A stretch of DNA of 7,755 bases from Desulfurococcales archaeon. Lineage in GTDB: Archaea > Thermoproteota > Thermoprotei_A > Sulfolobales > NBVN01. Shown one piece after another: positions 5,966 to 7,755 of the stretch. The notes below the pieces were generated by a model. It did no database searches. It worked only from the letters and a program-made list of their open reading frames with translations, and was not told the origin of the DNA. The stretch covers positions 1 to 7,755 of the forward strand of contig JAMOVB010000169.1 in NCBI GenBank assembly GCA_027061705.1, read 5' to 3'. Every line of letters begins with the position of its first letter. The first letter of the stretch is position 1. Position numbers and translations under genes: made by a program.

Positions 5966-6857
5966 CACTCACGTAGATAACCCTAGCGTAATGCCTTCTA
6001 AGTACAGCCGCCTCAGATAGGTCATTAGTAACCGCAACTATGGACTTAAGGAACCCCTCGTCAACTACGCCAACAACGTCCGCACCCTCGCCGATACCTG
6101 CGTGCGGAGGCCTCCAAAGAGTCACGCGGGTTAGGGCAAGCGGGTCATCGAAAACTAGCTTACCGACGTACGTGTTAGGCGGGATGATGAGCAGACCGCC
6201 GTCCCCCACGAACCTAGGGCTAATCATTATTAGGTACGAGCTCATAGCGCAGAGCACTACGGCGTCAAAAGCCCCGTAAAGCTCGGCCGCCTTCTTGGTA
6301 GACACGACTTTAACACCTAGGCCAGCAAGCTTCTTAACGAGCGATGATGAATCCCCTAAAACACTGACCCTCGAGTCTCCACGCAGGTAGCTGGCTATAA
6401 CGTAGGTGCTTATCCCAGTACCCATAACCAGCACGTCCTTACCGACGACACCGTCCCTTAAAGCTGGGATGAACGAGAACTCCAGCATAAGAGGGTAAAG
6501 CCAGAGCTTACTCTGCTCAACGTTAATCACCCTCCTCAAGCACTCCTTAGGTACCGACGCGTACTCACGCATGAGCCCGTCAATATCAAGCCCTAAGAAA
6601 CCTCCCTTACTAAGAGATACGACGCCGAGAACCTCCCCGGGACCGAAGCCTGAATCAACGCCTGGCTCCACAACACGGATAACGCCGTAACTACCTAAAA
6701 CCCTCCCTGGGAGGACAGGTATTGTGCCCGAGGTTACTGCAGCGTCGATCGACGATAGGGACGCCGCTAAAACCCTCCCTAAAACCCATCCTCTAGGGAT
6801 TGGCGGTACAGACACATCCCTAACCACCGCCTCACCTACCCACAGTAGGGCCTTCAC
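5961..6857 (-). CDS. Divergent zinc-free MDR (alcohol dehydrogenase-like) protein
   Basis: It is a medium-chain dehydrogenase/reductase-like protein of 298 residues, shorter than the usual 340 or so. An N-terminal GroES-like half (MKALLWVG..., VLGRVLAASLSSID) is followed by a Rossmann-like half (DVLVMGTGIST near 141-151). Canonical ADH residues are replaced. The catalytic-zinc cysteine is S35, GHE has become GSY at 55-57, and the structural-zinc four-cysteine lobe is absent, although the following DG...EYASVP (93-102) is kept. The nucleotide loop reads GTGIST, without the third glycine. It is therefore unlikely to be a zinc alcohol dehydrogenase. It may be a zinc-free reductase such as the quinone-reductase type, or a non-enzymatic relative. 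GTG 6857 is chosen because GGTGG precedes it and MKALLW is the classic MDR opening; GTG 6866 would add three residues. It is divergent from the small gene at 6921. Substrate unknown. Confidence 0.8.
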   Translation of the reverse strand: MKALLWVGEAVVRDVSVPPIPRGWVLGRVLAASLSSIDAAVTSGTIPVLPGRVLGSYGVIRVVEPGVDSGFGPGEVLGVVSLSKGGFLGLDIDGLMREYASVPKECLRRVINVEQSKLWLYPLMLEFSFIPALRDGVVGKDVLVMGTGISTYVIASYLRGDSRVSVLGDSSSLVKKLAGLGVKVVSTKKAAELYGAFDAVVLCAMSSYLIMISPRFVGDGGLLIIPPNTYVGKLVFDDPLALTRVTLWRPPHAGIGEGADVVGVVDEGFLKSIVAVTNDLSEAAVLRRHYARVIYVSA

Positions 6858-6888
6858 TCCGGCCACCCAAAAAGATTATTGCGGGTCT

Positions 6889-6912
6889 AACCTCATTAAC
6901 TTACCTGAGGTT
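6889..6912. promoter_or_regulatory. Inverted repeat in the divergent promoter gap (candidate operator)
   Basis: AACCTCA (6889-6895) and TGAGGTT (6906-6912) are perfect inverted copies with 10 bases between them and a centre near 6900. The site lies midway in the 63-base gap between two divergent genes. An AT-rich core (TTAACTTA, 6896-6903) about 25 bases before the TTG at 6921 could serve as that gene's TATA box. A dimeric regulator bound here could affect both directions. Regulator unknown; the right arm also overlaps a possible ribosome binding site (GAGGT). Confidence 0.4.
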
Positions 6913-6920
6913 GCTTAGTA

Positions 6921-7298
6921 TTGGGCGACAGGCCGTTCATGGCTACGGGCAAGGTTGTTAGGGACTACGCGCCCTTAATGAAGTTCCTTGAATCGATTCC
7001 CGAGGATGTTAGGCGGGAAATCCTTCCTAAGTCAGAAGATCTATTGAAGCTTAAGGAGCTAGTTAGGGAGGGCGCGGACGCTCGTGAGCTAATCAACAGT
7101 ATGTCGAAGGTATTCAGCACCCGGTTAACCCCCTACGGTAGGCAGGCGCGTGAAGCCCTCAAGAGGGCGTGGGGCATTGACGTCAGCGAGGAGTACGCTG
7201 TCGAGGAGCTCAGTAGGGAGCTAGCTGGATGGGTTATTGAGATGGGTGAGGGTCTAGGCTACCTAAGCATTCACGGCAGTAAGCGCAGGCGTGATTAA
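6921..7298 (+). CDS. Small charged helical protein of unknown function
   Basis: I do not recognise this 125-residue protein. It is rich in Glu, Arg, Lys and Leu and appears mostly helical: roughly 12-34 (ending in PEDVRREILP), 38-64 (EDLLKLKELVREGADARELINSM), 72-85 and 90-110. The tail is basic (GSKRRRD). There are no cysteines, no membrane segment and no signal peptide. Codon use is like that of its neighbours and no stops interrupt it, which favours a real gene. The TTG start has GAGGT 9 bases upstream and a TATA-like core about 25 bases away. An ATG at 6939 would give 119 residues. It is divergent from the MDR gene and precedes another unknown gene by 53 bases. That next gene has its own TATA-like element, so the two need not be one operon. 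Confidence 0.65.
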   Translation: MGDRPFMATGKVVRDYAPLMKFLESIPEDVRREILPKSEDLLKLKELVREGADARELINSMSKVFSTRLTPYGRQAREALKRAWGIDVSEEYAVEELSRELAGWVIEMGEGLGYLSIHGSKRRRD

Positions 7299-7309
7299 GT
7301 ATCTCTCGC

Positions 7310-7317
7310 CTTAAATA
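7310..7317 (+). promoter_or_regulatory. Probable TATA box for the gene at 7352
   Basis: CTTAAATA is a good archaeal TATA match, centred near 7314. A start site about 26 bases on falls near 7340, leaving a leader of about 12 bases that contains GGGGATTGGA just before the GTG at 7352. Confidence 0.5.
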
Positions 7318-7351
7318 CAGTGTCGGCTCAATAACCTCTTCGGGGATTGGA

Positions 7352-7755
7352 GTGATATTTAGGAGGATCAGCAACCGCTCCTCAATACATGAGGCGTTAG
7401 CGGACCCGGATAAGCTCGTTAAGCTAATTAAGGAGCGCTGCAGCGATGCGGCGCTACTGACATTACTTCTGAGCAAGGCCGCAAGGCACTACGCCGGGAC
7501 GGGGGATATAGGCCCGCTCATCACGGCGCTAGGCGCTTCAATAATGCTTAACAAGGGGGTCGCGCTAGCCGCGGCGGTAAACCTGCTTGCCGACCAGAGG
7601 GTTGAGCTGCCGCCCGAAGCAGCGCGCGTTCTTGAGGTAGCGTTGAACCCCGTTGAAATCCTTCGGAAAGCATCCGAGCTCGGCGTCAGGTTGCCGAAGC
7701 CCGTTGTTATCTCAATGATAACTGACATGGGGTGTTATGACCTCTCACGCCTCTC
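7352..7755 (+). CDS. Unknown helical, Ala/Leu-rich protein (3' truncated by window)
   Basis: The frame stays open from a GTG at 7352 to the window edge (134 codons and two bases), so the C-terminus is missing. The visible part reads as a series of amphipathic helices rich in Ala and Leu. Examples are HEALADPDKLVKLIKERC (13-30), AALLTLLLSKAARHY (33-47), PLITALGASIMLN (55-67), ALAAAVNLLADQ (71-82) and PEAARVLEVALNPVEILRKASELG (88-111). This pattern resembles an all-helical repeat or scaffold protein more than an enzyme; no catalytic motif, zinc site or signal peptide is seen. The hydrophobic runs are too broken by charge for clear membrane spans. A TATA-like element upstream and neighbour-like codon use support a real gene. 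An in-frame start upstream of 7352 was not found. Function unknown. Confidence 0.65.
   Translation, partial: MIFRRISNRSSIHEALADPDKLVKLIKERCSDAALLTLLLSKAARHYAGTGDIGPLITALGASIMLNKGVALAAAVNLLADQRVELPPEAARVLEVALNPVEILRKASELGVRLPKPVVISMITDMGCYDLSRL

Noticed and set aside
6724..6918. Plus-strand open frame opposite the start of the MDR gene
   Set aside because: It overlaps the conserved MKALLW opening on the other strand and is low complexity (Thr/Ala/Ser/Pro-rich), typical of a shadow frame.
7361..7366. AGGAGG as a ribosome binding site for a start downstream of 7352
   Set aside because: No ATG, GTG or TTG lies in the right frame at usable distance after it; it is probably just two arginine codons.
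7489..7728. Minus-strand open frame near the window end
   Set aside because: The plus strand here carries a longer frame with a promoter-like element, open to the window edge. The minus product is Ser/Ala/Thr-rich without motifs.

Overview
The window looks like a chromosomal segment of a thermophilic archaeon, most likely a Thermoproteota (crenarchaeal) lineage. Five signs support this: an archaeal HMG-CoA synthase/thiolase/DUF35 mevalonate operon; heavy use of AGG/AGA arginine and ATA isoleucine codons; mostly GTG and TTG starts; GGAGGTGA-type ribosome binding sites inside operons; and AT-rich TATA-like elements about 25 bases upstream of operon-leading genes. The order or genus cannot be determined from what is visible. 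No tRNA, rRNA, CRISPR array or insertion sequence was recognised.

Layout. (1) Positions 2-1766 hold the last two genes of a dipeptide/oligopeptide ABC importer, a 5'-truncated DppD-like ATPase and a complete DppF-like ATPase. Both end in the same four-cysteine C-terminal motif. (2) Positions 1767-1938 are non-coding, with a 12-bp palindrome, an 11-bp inverted repeat that could fold into a nested hairpin, and a TATA-like element for the next operon. (3) Positions 1939-4567 are a tight three-gene operon: HMG-CoA synthase, a thiolase-fold protein and a zinc-ribbon/OB-fold DUF35 protein. In archaea these three form one complex that makes HMG-CoA for isoprenoid lipid synthesis. (4) Positions 4629-5897 encode a PLP-dependent fold-type I aminotransferase with its own promoter. 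(5) A minus-strand gene (5961-6857) converges on it and encodes a divergent alcohol-dehydrogenase-like (MDR) protein. (6) Divergent from that gene lies a small charged protein of unknown function (6921-7298), then the start of a second unknown helical protein that runs off the window (from 7352).

The most notable observation is in the thiolase. Its alignment with SCP2/SCPx-type thiolases needs no gaps between the active-site region and the GFEKM motif. That alignment places glutamate (residue 86) where the nucleophilic cysteine should be, although the catalytic GHP histidine is kept. Either this lineage uses a changed chemistry, or the thiolase-fold subunit is not a conventional thiolase and acetoacetyl-CoA comes from elsewhere. 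The MDR protein has likewise lost its zinc ligands. The remaining content is ordinary housekeeping and transport.
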